Assembly: GCF_001703635.1 (NCBI RefSeq)
Contig: NZ_LQZT01000001.1
Span: 295,140-359,139 of the forward strand
Reading direction: 5' to 3'
Length of the DNA stretch: 64,000 bases
Source: Parahoeflea olei
GTDB lineage: Bacteria > Pseudomonadota > Alphaproteobacteria > Rhizobiales > Rhizobiaceae
Under the pieces are notes generated by a model, which saw only the letters and a program-made list of their open reading frames with translations, ran no database searches and was not told where the DNA came from. Below are positions 37,587 through 46,582 of the stretch, piece by piece. The position numbers were made by a program, and so were the translations under genes. Each line of letters begins with the position of its first letter. Within the stretch, counting starts at the first letter, position 1.

Positions 37587-37649
37587 CTGGAAGGGCGTAG
37601 AGATAGCTGGTTCAAAGCTCCAAGAGCACGCAGACAGGTTGGAAACAGA

Positions 37650-38015
37650 ATGACGCCGAAGATCCTTCTCGCCGAAGACGACAACGACATGCGCCGGTTT
37701 CTGGTCAAGGCCCTGGAAAAGGCCGGCTATGAAGTCCGCTCCTTTGACAATGGCGCCAGCGCCTATGACCGTCTTCGCGAAGAGCCGTTCTCGCTGCTGC
37801 TGACCGACATCGTCATGCCGGAGATGGACGGCATCGAACTCGCACGCCGCGCGACCGAACTCGACCCGGATCTCAAGGTGATGTTCATCACCGGCTTCGC
37901 CGCCGTCGCCCTGAACCCCGACTCGAAGGCCCCGCGCGACGCCAAGGTCCTGTCCAAGCCGTTCCATCTGCGTGACCTCGTCGACGAGGTCAACAAGATG
38001 ATCCTCGCGGCCTGA
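37650..38015 (+). CDS. cpdR: Response regulator CpdR
   Basis: A 121-residue single-domain receiver: KILLAEDDNDMRRFLVKAL with the acidic pocket, the phospho-acceptor Asp53 in LLLTDIVMPEMDGIEL, the Thr/Ser switch in VMFITGFAAVAL, and the conserved Lys in VLSKPFHLRDLVDEV. The length and the sequence FAAVAL...SKPFHLR are those of CpdR, the phosphorylation-controlled adaptor. In its unphosphorylated form it brings ClpXP to the pole and triggers breakdown of cell-cycle substrates; the CckA-ChpT phosphorelay controls it. The real start is the ATG at 37650; a long frame running in from 36462 is an artefact. Confidence 0.95.
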   Translation: MTPKILLAEDDNDMRRFLVKALEKAGYEVRSFDNGASAYDRLREEPFSLLLTDIVMPEMDGIELARRATELDPDLKVMFITGFAAVALNPDSKAPRDAKVLSKPFHLRDLVDEVNKMILAA

Positions 38016-38050
38016 TTCGAACCGACCGCATCTGCTGATCCGAAAAGACC

Positions 38051-38074
38051 GAAGCGGCGTGCCCACGCCGCTTC
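38051..38074 (+). terminator. Hairpin/terminator after cpdR
   Basis: Perfect ten-base arms GAAGCGGCGT (38051-38060) and ACGCCGCTTC (38065-38074) with loop GCCC. The T-content after the stem is low, so termination may be partial. Confidence 0.6.
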
Positions 38075-38163
38075 GCATTACCGTGCGCGCCCGCCGGCAA
38101 AGCCCCCCGCGCGCCGGATCCGGGACGCAAAAACAAGCCTGCAAACAAAACGCCGATTTCATA

Positions 38164-38192
38164 TTGACGGCACGGGGCTTTCTGTGGTGTAT
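38164..38192 (+). promoter_or_regulatory. Possible promoter of tRNA-Val
   Basis: TTGACG (38164-38169) and GTGTAT (38187-38192) with a 17-base spacer, giving a start a few bases before the tRNA. Confidence 0.5.
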
Positions 38193-38206
38193 GCGCCGCA
38201 TCGGAT

Positions 38207-38281
38207 GGGCGTATAGCTCAGCGGGAGAGCACTACATTGACATTGTAGGGGTCACAGGTTCAATCCCTGTTACGCCCACCA
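38207..38281 (+). tRNA. tRNA-Val (anticodon GAC)
   Basis: A 75-base cloverleaf: acceptor arms GGGCGTA (38207-38213) and TACGCCC (38271-38277), D-loop with AGCGGGA, and anticodon stem CTACA/TGTAG around loop TTGACAT. The T-arm has GGTTCAATCC, the discriminator is A, and the 3' CCA is encoded. The anticodon GAC reads GUC and GUU valine codons. Confidence 0.97.
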
Positions 38282-38497
38282 TCCGTCCCCCTCGCCATTG
38301 CAAGCATCTTGCCCCTGCCCGGTCTCACCGGCGCACAAAGGCCATCCGAAGGCCGGGCCGGGCGATTCGCACGGCCGGCAAAATCCAGTGCAGAAACAGA
38401 AAGACTCGCGGCCTGCGAGACTGTATGAATCGGAAGGCCCAAGGGTTTGCCGATGCCCGGGGTCTGTGCGTATCCGATCCCCTTGCGCGGAGACATC

Positions 38498-39472
38498 ATG
38501 AGCGACCCGTTCTTCCATCCCGTGTCCGGCTTCGACCTGCCGCGCTTTGCCGGCGTTGCCACCTTCATGCGTCTGCCGCATGTGGGCCTCGACGACCCGC
38601 GCATCGGCGAGGTCGAGATCGGCCTGATCGGCGCGCCCTGGGACGGCGGCACCACCAACCGGCCGGGGCCGCGCCACGGCCCGCGCCAGTTGCGCGACCT
38701 CTCGACCATGATCCGCGCCGGCAACGGGGCGACGGGCATCCGCCCGTTCGAGCTGGTCAACTGCGCCGATCTCGGCGACGTGCCGCCCAATCCGGCCGAC
38801 CTGATGGATTCGCTCGAGCGGATGAGCAGCTTTTACGCGCGCGTGAAGCAGAAGGGCATCGTGCCGCTCACAGCCGGCGGCGACCACCTGTGCTCGCTGC
38901 CGATCCTGCGCGGCATCGCCGCGGACGCGCCGGTCGGCATGATCCATTTCGACAGCCACACCGACCTGTTCGACAGCTATTTCAACGGCTCCCGGTTTAC
39001 CCACGGCACCCCGTTCCGCCGCGCGGTCGAGGAAGGCCTGCTCGATCCCAAACGCGTGGTGCAGATCGGCATCCGCGGCACCAGCTATGACACCGAGGAC
39101 CTGGATTTCGCCAAATCCGTCGGCATCCGCCTGATCCGGATCGAGGAATTCTTCGACCGCGGTATCGCCGACGTGATGGCCGAGGCGCACGAGATCGCCG
39201 GCGGGAAGCCGACATACGTCTCCTACGACATCGATTTCGTGGATCCCGCCTTCGCGCCGGGAACAGGAACGCCGGAGGTGGGCGGGCCGAATTCGTTCCA
39301 GGCGCTGCAGGTGGTGCGCGAGCTTGCGGGCGTCGACATCATCGGCGCCGACCTGGTCGAGGTCTCCCCACCCTTCGACGCTTCCGGCGGCACCGCCTGG
39401 CTCGGCATCTCGATCATGTTCGAGCTGCTGTGCGTGCTCGCAACCTCAGTGAAGGCACGAAACCCGGCCTGA
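38498..39472 (+). CDS. speB: Agmatinase-family ureohydrolase
   Basis: A 324-residue arginase-fold manganese enzyme. The metal-binding motifs are present: PLTAGGDHLCSLPILRG, MIHFDSHTDLFDSYF (Ser in place of the usual Ala of DAHTD) and SYDIDFVDPAFAPGTGTPE. Members split agmatine or other guanidino acids into urea and an amine. Putrescine made here could feed the homospermidine synthase at 8029, but guanidinobutyrase or guanidinopropionase activity cannot be excluded from the sequence. The ATG at 38498 has GGAGA five bases upstream; longer upstream frame sequence is not family-like. It converges on the Rieske/ABC operon. Confidence 0.8.
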   Translation: MSDPFFHPVSGFDLPRFAGVATFMRLPHVGLDDPRIGEVEIGLIGAPWDGGTTNRPGPRHGPRQLRDLSTMIRAGNGATGIRPFELVNCADLGDVPPNPADLMDSLERMSSFYARVKQKGIVPLTAGGDHLCSLPILRGIAADAPVGMIHFDSHTDLFDSYFNGSRFTHGTPFRRAVEEGLLDPKRVVQIGIRGTSYDTEDLDFAKSVGIRLIRIEEFFDRGIADVMAEAHEIAGGKPTYVSYDIDFVDPAFAPGTGTPEVGGPNSFQALQVVRELAGVDIIGADLVEVSPPFDASGGTAWLGISIMFELLCVLATSVKARNPA

Positions 39473-39474
39473 AG

Positions 39475-39499
39475 CGCCTCCCCCCCCCAAAGGGAGGCG
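39475..39499. terminator. Hairpin between agmatinase and Rieske genes
   Basis: CGCCTCCC (39475-39482) pairs with GGGAGGCG (39492-39499) across a loop that includes the rest of a nine-C run. It lies between convergent stops, but neither strand has a T-tract. Confidence 0.4.
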
Positions 39500-39511
39500 A
39501 AATCCTTCGCC

Positions 39512-40555
39512 CTACTCCGCGGCCTGCGGCATCCGTCGTTCGGCCTCGACCAGGCGCGCGACATGCTGGCGGAACTTGATCGGCCCCTTGTCGATCTTGA
39601 GGTTGAGGTTGGGCGAGGTCATCGTGTCCATGCCGATCTGTACCGCATTGAGCACGATCCGGTCCTCCTCGAAGGCCGCCTGCACCGCGCGTCCGAACTG
39701 CTCCGACACCGCCTCGTCGCCGGGGGCGAAATTGCGCATCTGGAACCAGAAATAGCGCGTCCGCTTCTCGTCGATCGGGGTCATGAAATTGTAGCTGTCC
39801 ATCAGGAACACGTCCTCGTGCAGCGGCTTGCCCGGTCCGCCGGTGCCGGTCGGCACGAAGATCGCGCGAATGATCGCATGGCAGGGATAGCGCACCTCGT
39901 AGTGCTGCTCGCGGTCGGCATTGCCGGAAAACTTCACGAACGGCGCATAGAACGGCGCCACGTCGACATCATACATCCAGCGCGACACCACCACGCCGTC
40001 GTCCTTTTCGAGCGTGTTGACCGGCACATCCTCGCAGGCCGCGTTGCCGAAGGACGAGGGATGCACCCAGGCGACATGGGACGGATCGAGCAGGTTGTCG
40101 GTGATGTAGAGATAATTGCAGTCGACCACCATGGCGTTGCCGCGGCTCGAGCCCCAGTCCGGATTGTCCCACTGGTCGATGTGAAAGATCTTGTCGGGAT
40201 CGGCGAGCGCCGCGTCGCCCGGCCAGATCCAGAGCATGCCGTAGCGCTCGACCAGCGGATAGGACCTGACCTGCGCGACATGGGGAATGCGCTCGGCGCC
40301 GGGAACCCGGGTGCACACGCCCGCGCAATCGAACCGCAGCCCGTGATAGCCGCACTCGACCTCGTCGCCGATGAGCCGGCCCATCGACAAGGGCAGCTTG
40401 CGGTGCGGACAGGCATCCTCGAGCGCAATCGCCACGCCATCCTCGCGGCGGTAGAGCAGGACATTCTCGCCGAGAATCCTGACTTGCGTGAGGCTGCGCC
40501 CGACCTCCGGGGCAAGAGCCGCCACATACCATGCGTTTTTCACGAACATCGCCAT
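39512..40555 (-). CDS. Rieske [2Fe-2S] oxygenase (VanA-like alpha subunit)
   Basis: A 347-residue ring-hydroxylating or demethylating oxygenase. The Rieske domain has CPHRKLPLS and CGYHGLRFD with the two Cys and two His ligands of the cluster. The mononuclear iron site is in NLLDPSHVAWVHPSSFG, with a later Asp expected in the C-terminal part. The layout and the AWYVAALAPEVGRS start are those of vanillate O-demethylase-type oxygenases. No ferredoxin-reductase gene is in the window, so electrons must come from elsewhere. It lies 83 bases behind the ATPase gene of an amino acid type ABC transporter on the same strand, hinting that the transporter imports its substrate. Confidence 0.85.
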   Translation of the reverse strand: MAMFVKNAWYVAALAPEVGRSLTQVRILGENVLLYRREDGVAIALEDACPHRKLPLSMGRLIGDEVECGYHGLRFDCAGVCTRVPGAERIPHVAQVRSYPLVERYGMLWIWPGDAALADPDKIFHIDQWDNPDWGSSRGNAMVVDCNYLYITDNLLDPSHVAWVHPSSFGNAACEDVPVNTLEKDDGVVVSRWMYDVDVAPFYAPFVKFSGNADREQHYEVRYPCHAIIRAIFVPTGTGGPGKPLHEDVFLMDSYNFMTPIDEKRTRYFWFQMRNFAPGDEAVSEQFGRAVQAAFEEDRIVLNAVQIGMDTMTSPNLNLKIDKGPIKFRQHVARLVEAERRMPQAAE

Positions 40556-40638
40556 CTCTCCGTCTTCGCGACCTTATCCGAGTGTCGCATTCCCGCAGAA
40601 TTCTGTCACCTCGATCCCGCTCCTGCGGCGCGCACAGC

Positions 40639-41433
40639 TCACAGCAGCGTCGCCGCGCCACGGTCGAGATAGGTGTCGAGGAACTGATCGATCCGCTCGT
40701 GCCGCGGCTTGCCGAACACCTCGTCCGGCCGGCCCTCGACGATCTTTTCACCGTGATCGAGAAACACGATCTTGGAGCCGACCGAGGCCGCGAACCCGAT
40801 CTCGTGGGTCACCACCAGCATGGTCATGCCGCTTTGCGCGAGCTCGCGCATCACGTTGAGCACCTCGCCGGTCAGTTCCGGATCGAGCGAGGAGGTGGGT
40901 TCGTCGAACAGCATGATGTCCGGATCGAGCGCCAGCGCCCGCGCGATCGCCACCCGCTGCTGCTGGCCGCCCGAGAGTTCGCTCGGATAGTGGCCCGCGC
41001 GGGCACTGAGCCCGACATTCGAAAGCTGCGCCATCGCCCGCTCCTCGGCCGCCTTGCGGGGCATGCCGCGCACCGTGACCAGCGCCTCGGCGACATTGCC
41101 GAGCGCGGTCATGTGCGGCCAGAGATTGAACTGCTGGAACACCATGCCGATATGCGAGCGGACCTTCTGGATCTGCGCGGCGGGCAGCCGGTTGCGCTCG
41201 CCATATTCACCGCTGGTAAAGCCGAGCGGCTCGCCGTTGATCTCGATCAGCCCCTCGTTGGCTTCCTCGAGAAAGGCGATGCAGCGCAGAAGCGTGCTCT
41301 TGCCCGAGCCGGACGGGCCGATCAGGCAGGTCACCTGCCCGCGCGGCACGACGAGGTCGATGCCGGACAGCACGGTGTTTGCGCCGAAGCGCTTGACGAG
41401 TTTTTCAACCTTGATGGCAGGTTTTTCGGTCAT
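40639..41433 (-). CDS. Polar amino acid ABC transporter, ATP-binding protein
   Basis: A 264-residue ABC ATPase: Walker A LIGPSGSGKSTLLRC, Q-loop in IGMVFQQFNLWPHMT, signature ELSGGQQQRVAIARALAL, Walker B PDIMLFDEPTSSLDPE, and the H-loop in MLVVTHEIGFA. It belongs to the GlnQ/HisP type of the polar amino acid uptake class. The ATG at 41433 overlaps the upstream permease stop by four bases; the apparent longer frame is an artefact of continued openness. It works with the two permeases and the binding protein just upstream. Confidence 0.94.
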   Translation of the reverse strand: MTEKPAIKVEKLVKRFGANTVLSGIDLVVPRGQVTCLIGPSGSGKSTLLRCIAFLEEANEGLIEINGEPLGFTSGEYGERNRLPAAQIQKVRSHIGMVFQQFNLWPHMTALGNVAEALVTVRGMPRKAAEERAMAQLSNVGLSARAGHYPSELSGGQQQRVAIARALALDPDIMLFDEPTSSLDPELTGEVLNVMRELAQSGMTMLVVTHEIGFAASVGSKIVFLDHGEKIVEGRPDEVFGKPRHERIDQFLDTYLDRGAATLL

Positions 41434-42098
41434 GTTGCAGCGAACCTGTATTTGGAAAGGCGGCGTTCGGCATAGCGGCCCATGGCGCTGCAGGCTTCCA
41501 CCAGAGCCCAGTAGACCAGCGCCAGAATGGCAAAGCCCTCGACGAAGGCATAATATTTGGTGCCGAGCGCGCTCACCGCGAGCGTAAGTTCGGGCACCGA
41601 GATGATCGACAGGATCGCCGTTTCCTTGAGCATCAGGATCGTCATGTTGACCATCGACGGCAGCAAAAGCATGGTCATTTCCGGCAGGATGATGCGCTTG
41701 AGCGTCTGGCGGCGGTTGAGCCCCACGCACTGCGCCGCTTCGATATGCCCGCGGGGAATGGCGTTGAACCCGCTGCGCCACAGCTCCGAATAATAGGCCG
41801 CACCGTAGATCGTGAGCCCGACCAGGCCCGCGGTGACGCTGTCGAGCGACAACCCGATGAAGGGGCCGCCGTAATAGAGCAGGAAGATCTGCACCAGGAA
41901 CGGCGTGCCGCGGATCAGTTCCACCGGCGCAAGCAGCGCAAGGTCGAGCCCCCGCGGCCCGTAGCGCCGCAGCACGGCGATGACGAAACCCACCAGGATG
42001 CCGAGCGCGGAGCCCACGATCCACAAGAGGATGGTGACCCCGAGCGCGCGCAAAATGTCGGGCAGGAAACTGATGATCAGGTCGAGATCGAAAGTCAC
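41430..42098 (-). CDS. Polar amino acid ABC transporter permease (second)
   Basis: A 222-residue membrane protein of the HisM/GlnP type. Hydrophobic segments begin with ALGVTILLWIVGSALGILVG, and the cytoplasmic EAA loop is in EAAQCVGLNRRQTLKRIILP, the contact with the ATPase. The segment VELIRGTPFLVQIFLLYYG is the usual permease-family signature. Its start overlaps the first permease stop and its stop overlaps the ATPase start, four bases each, so the three are translated as a unit. Confidence 0.93.
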   Translation of the reverse strand: MTFDLDLIISFLPDILRALGVTILLWIVGSALGILVGFVIAVLRRYGPRGLDLALLAPVELIRGTPFLVQIFLLYYGGPFIGLSLDSVTAGLVGLTIYGAAYYSELWRSGFNAIPRGHIEAAQCVGLNRRQTLKRIILPEMTMLLLPSMVNMTILMLKETAILSIISVPELTLAVSALGTKYYAFVEGFAILALVYWALVEACSAMGRYAERRLSKYRFAAT

Positions 42099-42736
42099 AG
42101 CCGCCCCCAGCTCATGCGCTTCTCGAGCCCCAGCCCGAGGCCGGCGACGACGATGTTGATGACGAGATAGACGAAGCCCGCGGCGGCATAGAGTTCGAGC
42201 GGCCGGTAGGTGCTGGCGGCAAGGTCCTGCGCCATGCGCGTAAGCTCGATCACGCCGACGACCGAAACCAGGGAGGAGGATTTGAGCATCATGATCGCTT
42301 CACTGGTCAGCGCGGGGATTGTCAGTTGCACCGCGATCGGCAGCCGGATGCGGCGGAACGTGGCTGCGGGCGAAAAGCCGCACATATTGGCGGCCTCGAT
42401 CAGCCCCCTGGGCACGCTCACGAAACCGCCGCGCAGGATCTCGGCCTGGTAGGCCGCGGTGCACAGCGACATGCCGACAATGGCCGCCACCTCGCTCGGC
42501 ACGTTGAGCCCGATCTGCGGCAGCAGGTAATAGATCAGCAGCAGCTGAACCAGAAGCGGCGTGCCGCGGAAGAAGCTCACGAACAGCCTGCCCGCCGCCC
42601 GTGCCGCCCGGTTGCCGGACATCACCGCCGCACAGACCAGCGAGGCAAGGACGAAGCCGAGCGAGATCGAGACCGCGCTGAGGATGATCGTCAGCCTTGA
42701 AGCCTCAACCAGAAGCCAGAACAGCTTCCACGACAT
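42095..42736 (-). CDS. Polar amino acid ABC transporter permease (first)
   Basis: A 213-residue membrane protein of the same family: SRLTIILSAVSISLGFVLA as first helix, FFRGTPLLVQLLLIYYLLP, and the EAA loop in EAANMCGFSPAATFRRIRLP. It would form the heterodimeric channel with the other permease. The ATG at 42736 is chosen because it is followed directly by the first helix; upstream codons run through the hairpin region and are not permease-like. It is 94 bases after the binding-protein gene. Confidence 0.92.
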   Translation of the reverse strand: MSWKLFWLLVEASRLTIILSAVSISLGFVLASLVCAAVMSGNRAARAAGRLFVSFFRGTPLLVQLLLIYYLLPQIGLNVPSEVAAIVGMSLCTAAYQAEILRGGFVSVPRGLIEAANMCGFSPAATFRRIRLPIAVQLTIPALTSEAIMMLKSSSLVSVVGVIELTRMAQDLAASTYRPLELYAAAGFVYLVINIVVAGLGLGLEKRMSWGRL

Positions 42737-42781
42737 GAGCGGACCTTTCCGGAAAAGCGGTCGATGAAGCCAATGGGAGGA

Positions 42782-42813
42782 TCCGCCGCCGCAGCCGGAG
42801 CCGGGGCGGCGGA
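42782..42813 (-). other. Intercistronic hairpin after the binding-protein gene
   Basis: TCCGCCGCC (42782-42790) pairs with GGCGGCGGA (42805-42813) across a 14-base loop, lying between the binding-protein stop and the first permease start. Such stems often protect the upstream message and let the binding protein be made in excess; that role is inferred here. Confidence 0.5.
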
Positions 42814-42830
42814 GAACGCCCGAAGACGGA

Positions 42831-43658
42831 TCAGATATTGGCCTTTTCGATCTTTTCCGGTGTATCGAACTCGACGCCGAACCACTTCTTCTGGATTTCG
42901 CCCATGCGGCCGTCCGCCTTGATGGCGGCAAGGGCGGCGTCGATCGCATCCATCAACGTGGCATATTCCGGATCCGGACGGCCGGGAAAGCCGAAATAGG
43001 TCTTCACGCCGAACGGCGGCTCGACCAGCTCGAAGGTCTCGGGCCGCTGCTGGGCGACATAGGCGATGTTCGGGAACGAGTTCGCCACGGCCACCACGCG
43101 GCCGGCCGCGAGATCCGCGTAAGCCTCGTTGAAGCTCACATATTCCTTGGGTTCGATCGGGCTCGGCAGCGTGTTGCCGTATTCGATCACCTGGGCAAGC
43201 TGCGCCGTGGCCTTGCCGGAGCCGACCGGCTTGCCGGCGATGTCCTCGGGCTTGGTGATGGTCTCGTCGCCGGCCTTCTTGAGCAGCGCCACCGTGGCTT
43301 CGGCGACCGGCGAGGTGAAGCGGAACCGCTTCATGCGGTCATTGGTGATGGTCGCGGGGCCGGCCACCATGTCGAACTTGCCCGATTCCAGCCCCGGAAA
43401 CACGCCGTCCCAGGGCAGCGTCACCCATTCGATTTCGACGCCCAGTTCCTTGCCGATCTCGGCGAACAGGTCGACATTCATGCCGACATGCTGACCGGCG
43501 TCGATGAAGTCAAACGGCGCGAAAGCGGTTTCGGTGCCGACCTTGAGCACCCCGGCCGCCTTGACCTTGTCAAGGATATCCTCGGCATGGGCCGCCCCCA
43601 GGGCGGCAAGGCCGATGAGACCGGCCATGGCTGTCGTCATGAATGCTTTGAGTTTCAT
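42831..43658 (-). CDS. Polar amino acid ABC transporter substrate-binding protein
   Basis: A 275-residue periplasmic SBP of the SBP_bac_3 family. The signal peptide ends near LGAAHAED. The domain begins ILDKVKAAGVLKVGTETAFA, followed by PFDFIDAGQHVGMNVDLFAEI and GKFDMVAGPATITNDRMKRF with the Asp/Arg pair that typically holds the ligand amino acid carboxylate and amine. Length and motifs are normal. The ligand is unknown; the oxygenase at the end of the operon and the agmatinase gene opposite suggest a methylated or guanidino amino acid, but this is a guess. It is divergent from glgP. Confidence 0.93.
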   Translation of the reverse strand: MKLKAFMTTAMAGLIGLAALGAAHAEDILDKVKAAGVLKVGTETAFAPFDFIDAGQHVGMNVDLFAEIGKELGVEIEWVTLPWDGVFPGLESGKFDMVAGPATITNDRMKRFRFTSPVAEATVALLKKAGDETITKPEDIAGKPVGSGKATAQLAQVIEYGNTLPSPIEPKEYVSFNEAYADLAAGRVVAVANSFPNIAYVAQQRPETFELVEPPFGVKTYFGFPGRPDPEYATLMDAIDAALAAIKADGRMGEIQKKWFGVEFDTPEKIEKANI

Positions 43659-44110
43659 GGTGCTGTTCCCTTCTGGTTATACGGTGCACTTGTCGCGCAT
43701 CCGGTTTTGTTATGTTTGGACAAAAAGAAGCTTGCTTCCCGTCCATTGTCAATCGGGCGTGCCAAAAATTCAATCATGCCCGAAATATAGGCAGAGACAG
43801 CGCCGGACGGACCACCCGGGCGGCGGCGCAGTGGTATTTTGCCGCGGCGGCCGCGGCGGAGCACCGCAAAGGCCCGCGCCGACGGGTTTCGTGGCGCAGG
43901 AACCTGCACGGATCGGCGCCGCACAGATCAAAAAACAGGCTGAACGACGTTGCATCTGGCGCACAACAAAGCCTGATTGGTCAATTCAATGGATTTAAAT
44001 GCTGGATATTGACGGCAAAATCATTCATTGCTTGGCACGCCGCTTGCTAAAACAGTTTCTGTTTGCGCAGGGTGCCTCCCGGCGCAAACTCAAGCAGAAC
44101 GGGACATTCC
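43659..44110. other. 452-base divergent regulatory region between the ABC operon and glgP
   Basis: No coding frame is convincing. The region is AT-richer than its neighbours near 43700-43800 and 43930-44060 and holds the sigma-54 promoter at 44033-44048. A second copy of the TTGGCACG core lies on the minus strand at 43765-43758, pointing toward the ABC operon, but its -12 part (TTGACA, one base further away) does not fit sigma-54 well. Confidence 0.6.
44033..44048 (+). promoter_or_regulatory. Sigma-54 (RpoN) promoter of the glycogen operon
   Basis: TGGCACG (44033-44039), four bases, then TTGCT (44044-44048): the invariant GG (44034-44035) and GC (44046-44047) are separated by exactly ten bases, and nearly every other position of the consensus TGGCACG-N4-TTGCW is met. 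The start would fall near 44059, about 50 bases before the glgP ATG. An enhancer-binding activator is required for such promoters; no clear UAS palindrome was seen upstream. Confidence 0.75.
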
Positions 44111-46582
44111 ATGATAACCAAGTCCGTGATCGCCGACCTCCCCTCCCCGCCGCCGCGCAGCGCCGACCCCGCCAAGCTCGCCGCCGAAATCATCGAACGC
44201 CTGACCTATTCGATCGGCAAGGACGCAAAGGTCGCCAAGCCGCATGACTGGATGACGGCGACCATCCTGGTCATCCGTGACCGTGTGATCGACCGCTGGA
44301 TGGCCTCGACCCGGCAGACCTACGAGACCGGTGGCAAGCGGGTCTATTATCTCTCGCTGGAATTCCTTATCGGGCGCCTGACCCGCGACGCGGTGTCCAA
44401 TCTCGGCATGATCGACGAGGTCCGCGAGGCACTCAATTCGCTCGGCGTCGATTTCGACGCCGTCACCGCGCTCGAGCCCGACGCGGCCCTGGGCAATGGC
44501 GGTCTGGGGCGGCTCGCGGCCTGTTTCATGGAATCCATGGCCACCGTCGATGTCCCCGCCTATGGCTACGGCATCCGCTATGTCCACGGCCTGTTCCGGC
44601 AGCAGATGAGCGACGGCTGGCAGGTGGAACTGCCCGAGACCTGGCTCGCCAACGGCAATGCCTGGGAGTTCCAGCGCCGCGAGAGCGCCTACGAGATCGG
44701 CTTCGGCGGTTCGGTCGACACCATCGGTAACGGTTCGGACGAAACCCAGCGCTGCATCTGGAAACCGCAGGAACGCGTGATCGCCACCGCGTTCGACACG
44801 CCCGTGGTGGGCTGGCGCGCCAAGCGCGTCAACACGCTCAGGCTCTGGACCGCCCAGCCGATCGACCCGATCCTGCTCGATGCCTTCAATGCCGGCGACC
44901 ATATCGGCGCGCTGCGGGAAAGCAACAAGGCCGAGGCGCTCGCGCGCGTGCTCTACCCCGCCGACCAGACGCCCGCCGGCCAGGAACTGCGCCTGCGCCA
45001 GGAGTATTTCTTTTCCTCCGCCTCGTTGCAGGACATTCTCAGGCGGCATCTCCAGCAGTATGGCGACTTGAGGACGCTGGCCGACAAGGTCGCCATCCAG
45101 CTCAACGACACCCATCCCGCCGTCTCGGTGGCCGAAATGATGCGGCTCTTGATCGACATCCACCGCATGGATTTCGACCAGGCCTGGGACATCACCCGCG
45201 CCACCTTCAGCTACACCAACCACACGCTGCTGCCCGAAGCGCTCGAAAGCTGGCCGGTGCCGCTGTTCGAGCGGTTGCTGCCGCGGCACATGCAACTGGT
45301 CTACGCCATCAATGCCAACGTGCTGCGCCATGCGCGCAAGGATCGCGGCTTCAGCGACGAGAAGATCCGTGCGGTCTCGATGATCGACGAAGCCGGCGAC
45401 CGGCGCGTGCGCATGGGCAACCTCGCCTTTCTCGGCTCGCATTCGATCAACGGCGTCTCGGCGCTGCACACGGAACTGATGAAGCAGACCGTGTTTTCGG
45501 ACCTGCACGGGCTCTATCCCGACCGCATCAACAACAAGACCAACGGCATCACACCCAGGCGCTGGCTGATGCAGTGCAATCGCGGCCTGTTCGGGCTGAT
45601 CCGCGAGGCGATCGGCGACGATTTCATGGACGATGCCGAAAAGCTCAAGGCCCTGGAGCCCTTCGCCCGCGACGCAGGGTTCCGAGCCCGCTTCGCCAAT
45701 GTCAAACGCGACAACAAGGTGCGCCTGTCGAACCTGGTCGCGCGGCGCATGGGGATCCGGCTCGATCCCTCGTCTCTGTTCGACATCCAGATCAAGCGCA
45801 TCCACGAGTACAAGCGGCAATTGCTCAACATCATCGAGGCGGTGGCGATCTATGACCAGATCCGCTCGCATCCCGAGCTCGACTGGACGCCGCGGGTCAA
45901 GTTCTTCGCCGGCAAGGCCGCGCCGAGCTACTACAATGCCAAGCTGATCATCAAGCTCGCCAATGACGTGGCCCGGGTGATCAACAACGATCCGACCGTG
46001 CGCGGCCTGCTCAAGATCGTGTTCATTCCGAACTACAATGTCTCGCTGGCCGAGGTGATGGTGCCGGCGGCCGATCTCTCCGAGCAGATCTCCACCGCCG
46101 GCATGGAAGCCTCGGGCACCGGCAACATGAAGTTCGCGCTCAACGGCGCGCTGACGATCGGTACGCTCGACGGCGCCAATGTCGAGATCCGCGAATGCGT
46201 GGGCGAGGACAACATCGTCATTTTCGGCCTGACCGCCGAGGAAGTGGCCCAGCAGCGGGCGGACGGATACAACCCGCGTGCGGTCATCGAGAACTCACGC
46301 GAATTGTCGCAGGCTTTGACCGCAATTGCCTCCGGCGTCTTCAGTCCGGACGACCGGGACCGCTTTTCGGGCCTCATTTCGGGGCTTTACGAGCATGACT
46401 GGTTCATGGTCGCAGCCGATTTCGACGCCTACACCAGGGCGCAACGCCAGGTGGACAGTTTGTGGGTTGACGAAGAGGCGTGGTATGGCCGTACTATCCT
46501 CAATACGGCGCGCGTCGGCTGGTTCTCTTCGGACCGGACGATACGCCAGTATGCAAAGGAAATATGGAAAGCCGGTCCATGA
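44111..46582 (+). CDS. glgP: Glycogen phosphorylase
   Basis: An 823-residue GT35 phosphorylase. It has the N-terminal [19 protein letters not shown], the catalytic region [21 protein letters not shown] [16 protein letters not shown], and [13 protein letters not shown]. The PLP-binding Lys region is [20 protein letters not shown]. It releases glucose 1-phosphate from glycogen ends. The ATG at 44111 is chosen; an in-frame start at 44063 lies close to the predicted transcription start and would leave almost no leader. First gene of a six-gene operon; its stop overlaps the glgB ATG by four bases. Confidence 0.96.
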   Translation: MITKSVIADLPSPPPRSADPAKLAAEIIERLTYSIGKDAKVAKPHDWMTATILVIRDRVIDRWMASTRQTYETGGKRVYYLSLEFLIGRLTRDAVSNLGMIDEVREALNSLGVDFDAVTALEPDAALGNGGLGRLAACFMESMATVDVPAYGYGIRYVHGLFRQQMSDGWQVELPETWLANGNAWEFQRRESAYEIGFGGSVDTIGNGSDETQRCIWKPQERVIATAFDTPVVGWRAKRVNTLRLWTAQPIDPILLDAFNAGDHIGALRESNKAEALARVLYPADQTPAGQELRLRQEYFFSSASLQDILRRHLQQYGDLRTLADKVAIQLNDTHPAVSVAEMMRLLIDIHRMDFDQAWDITRATFSYTNHTLLPEALESWPVPLFERLLPRHMQLVYAINANVLRHARKDRGFSDEKIRAVSMIDEAGDRRVRMGNLAFLGSHSINGVSALHTELMKQTVFSDLHGLYPDRINNKTNGITPRRWLMQCNRGLFGLIREAIGDDFMDDAEKLKALEPFARDAGFRARFANVKRDNKVRLSNLVARRMGIRLDPSSLFDIQIKRIHEYKRQLLNIIEAVAIYDQIRSHPELDWTPRVKFFAGKAAPSYYNAKLIIKLANDVARVINNDPTVRGLLKIVFIPNYNVSLAEVMVPAADLSEQISTAGMEASGTGNMKFALNGALTIGTLDGANVEIRECVGEDNIVIFGLTAEEVAQQRADGYNPRAVIENSRELSQALTAIASGVFSPDDRDRFSGLISGLYEHDWFMVAADFDAYTRAQRQVDSLWVDEEAWYGRTILNTARVGWFSSDRTIRQYAKEIWKAGP

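Noticed and set aside
36462..37649. Upstream extension of the cpdR frame
   Set aside because: The extension is antisense to the N-formylglutamate amidohydrolase gene and overlaps the sRNA terminator; the true CpdR start is at 37650.
38207..38497. Integration site or genomic island next to tRNA-Val
   Set aside because: No integrase and no repeat of the tRNA 3' end nearby; the flanking genes look like core genes.
43758..43775. Second TTGGCACG on the minus strand toward the ABC operon
   Set aside because: The -12 element is TTGACA and sits one base too far, so the GG/GC spacing rule of sigma-54 is not met.
43952..43964. TGC-N7-GCA stretch considered as an NtrC or NifA enhancer site for glgP
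   Set aside because: Spacing does not fit TGC-N11-GCA (NtrC) and it has no TGT-N10-ACA (NifA) form.
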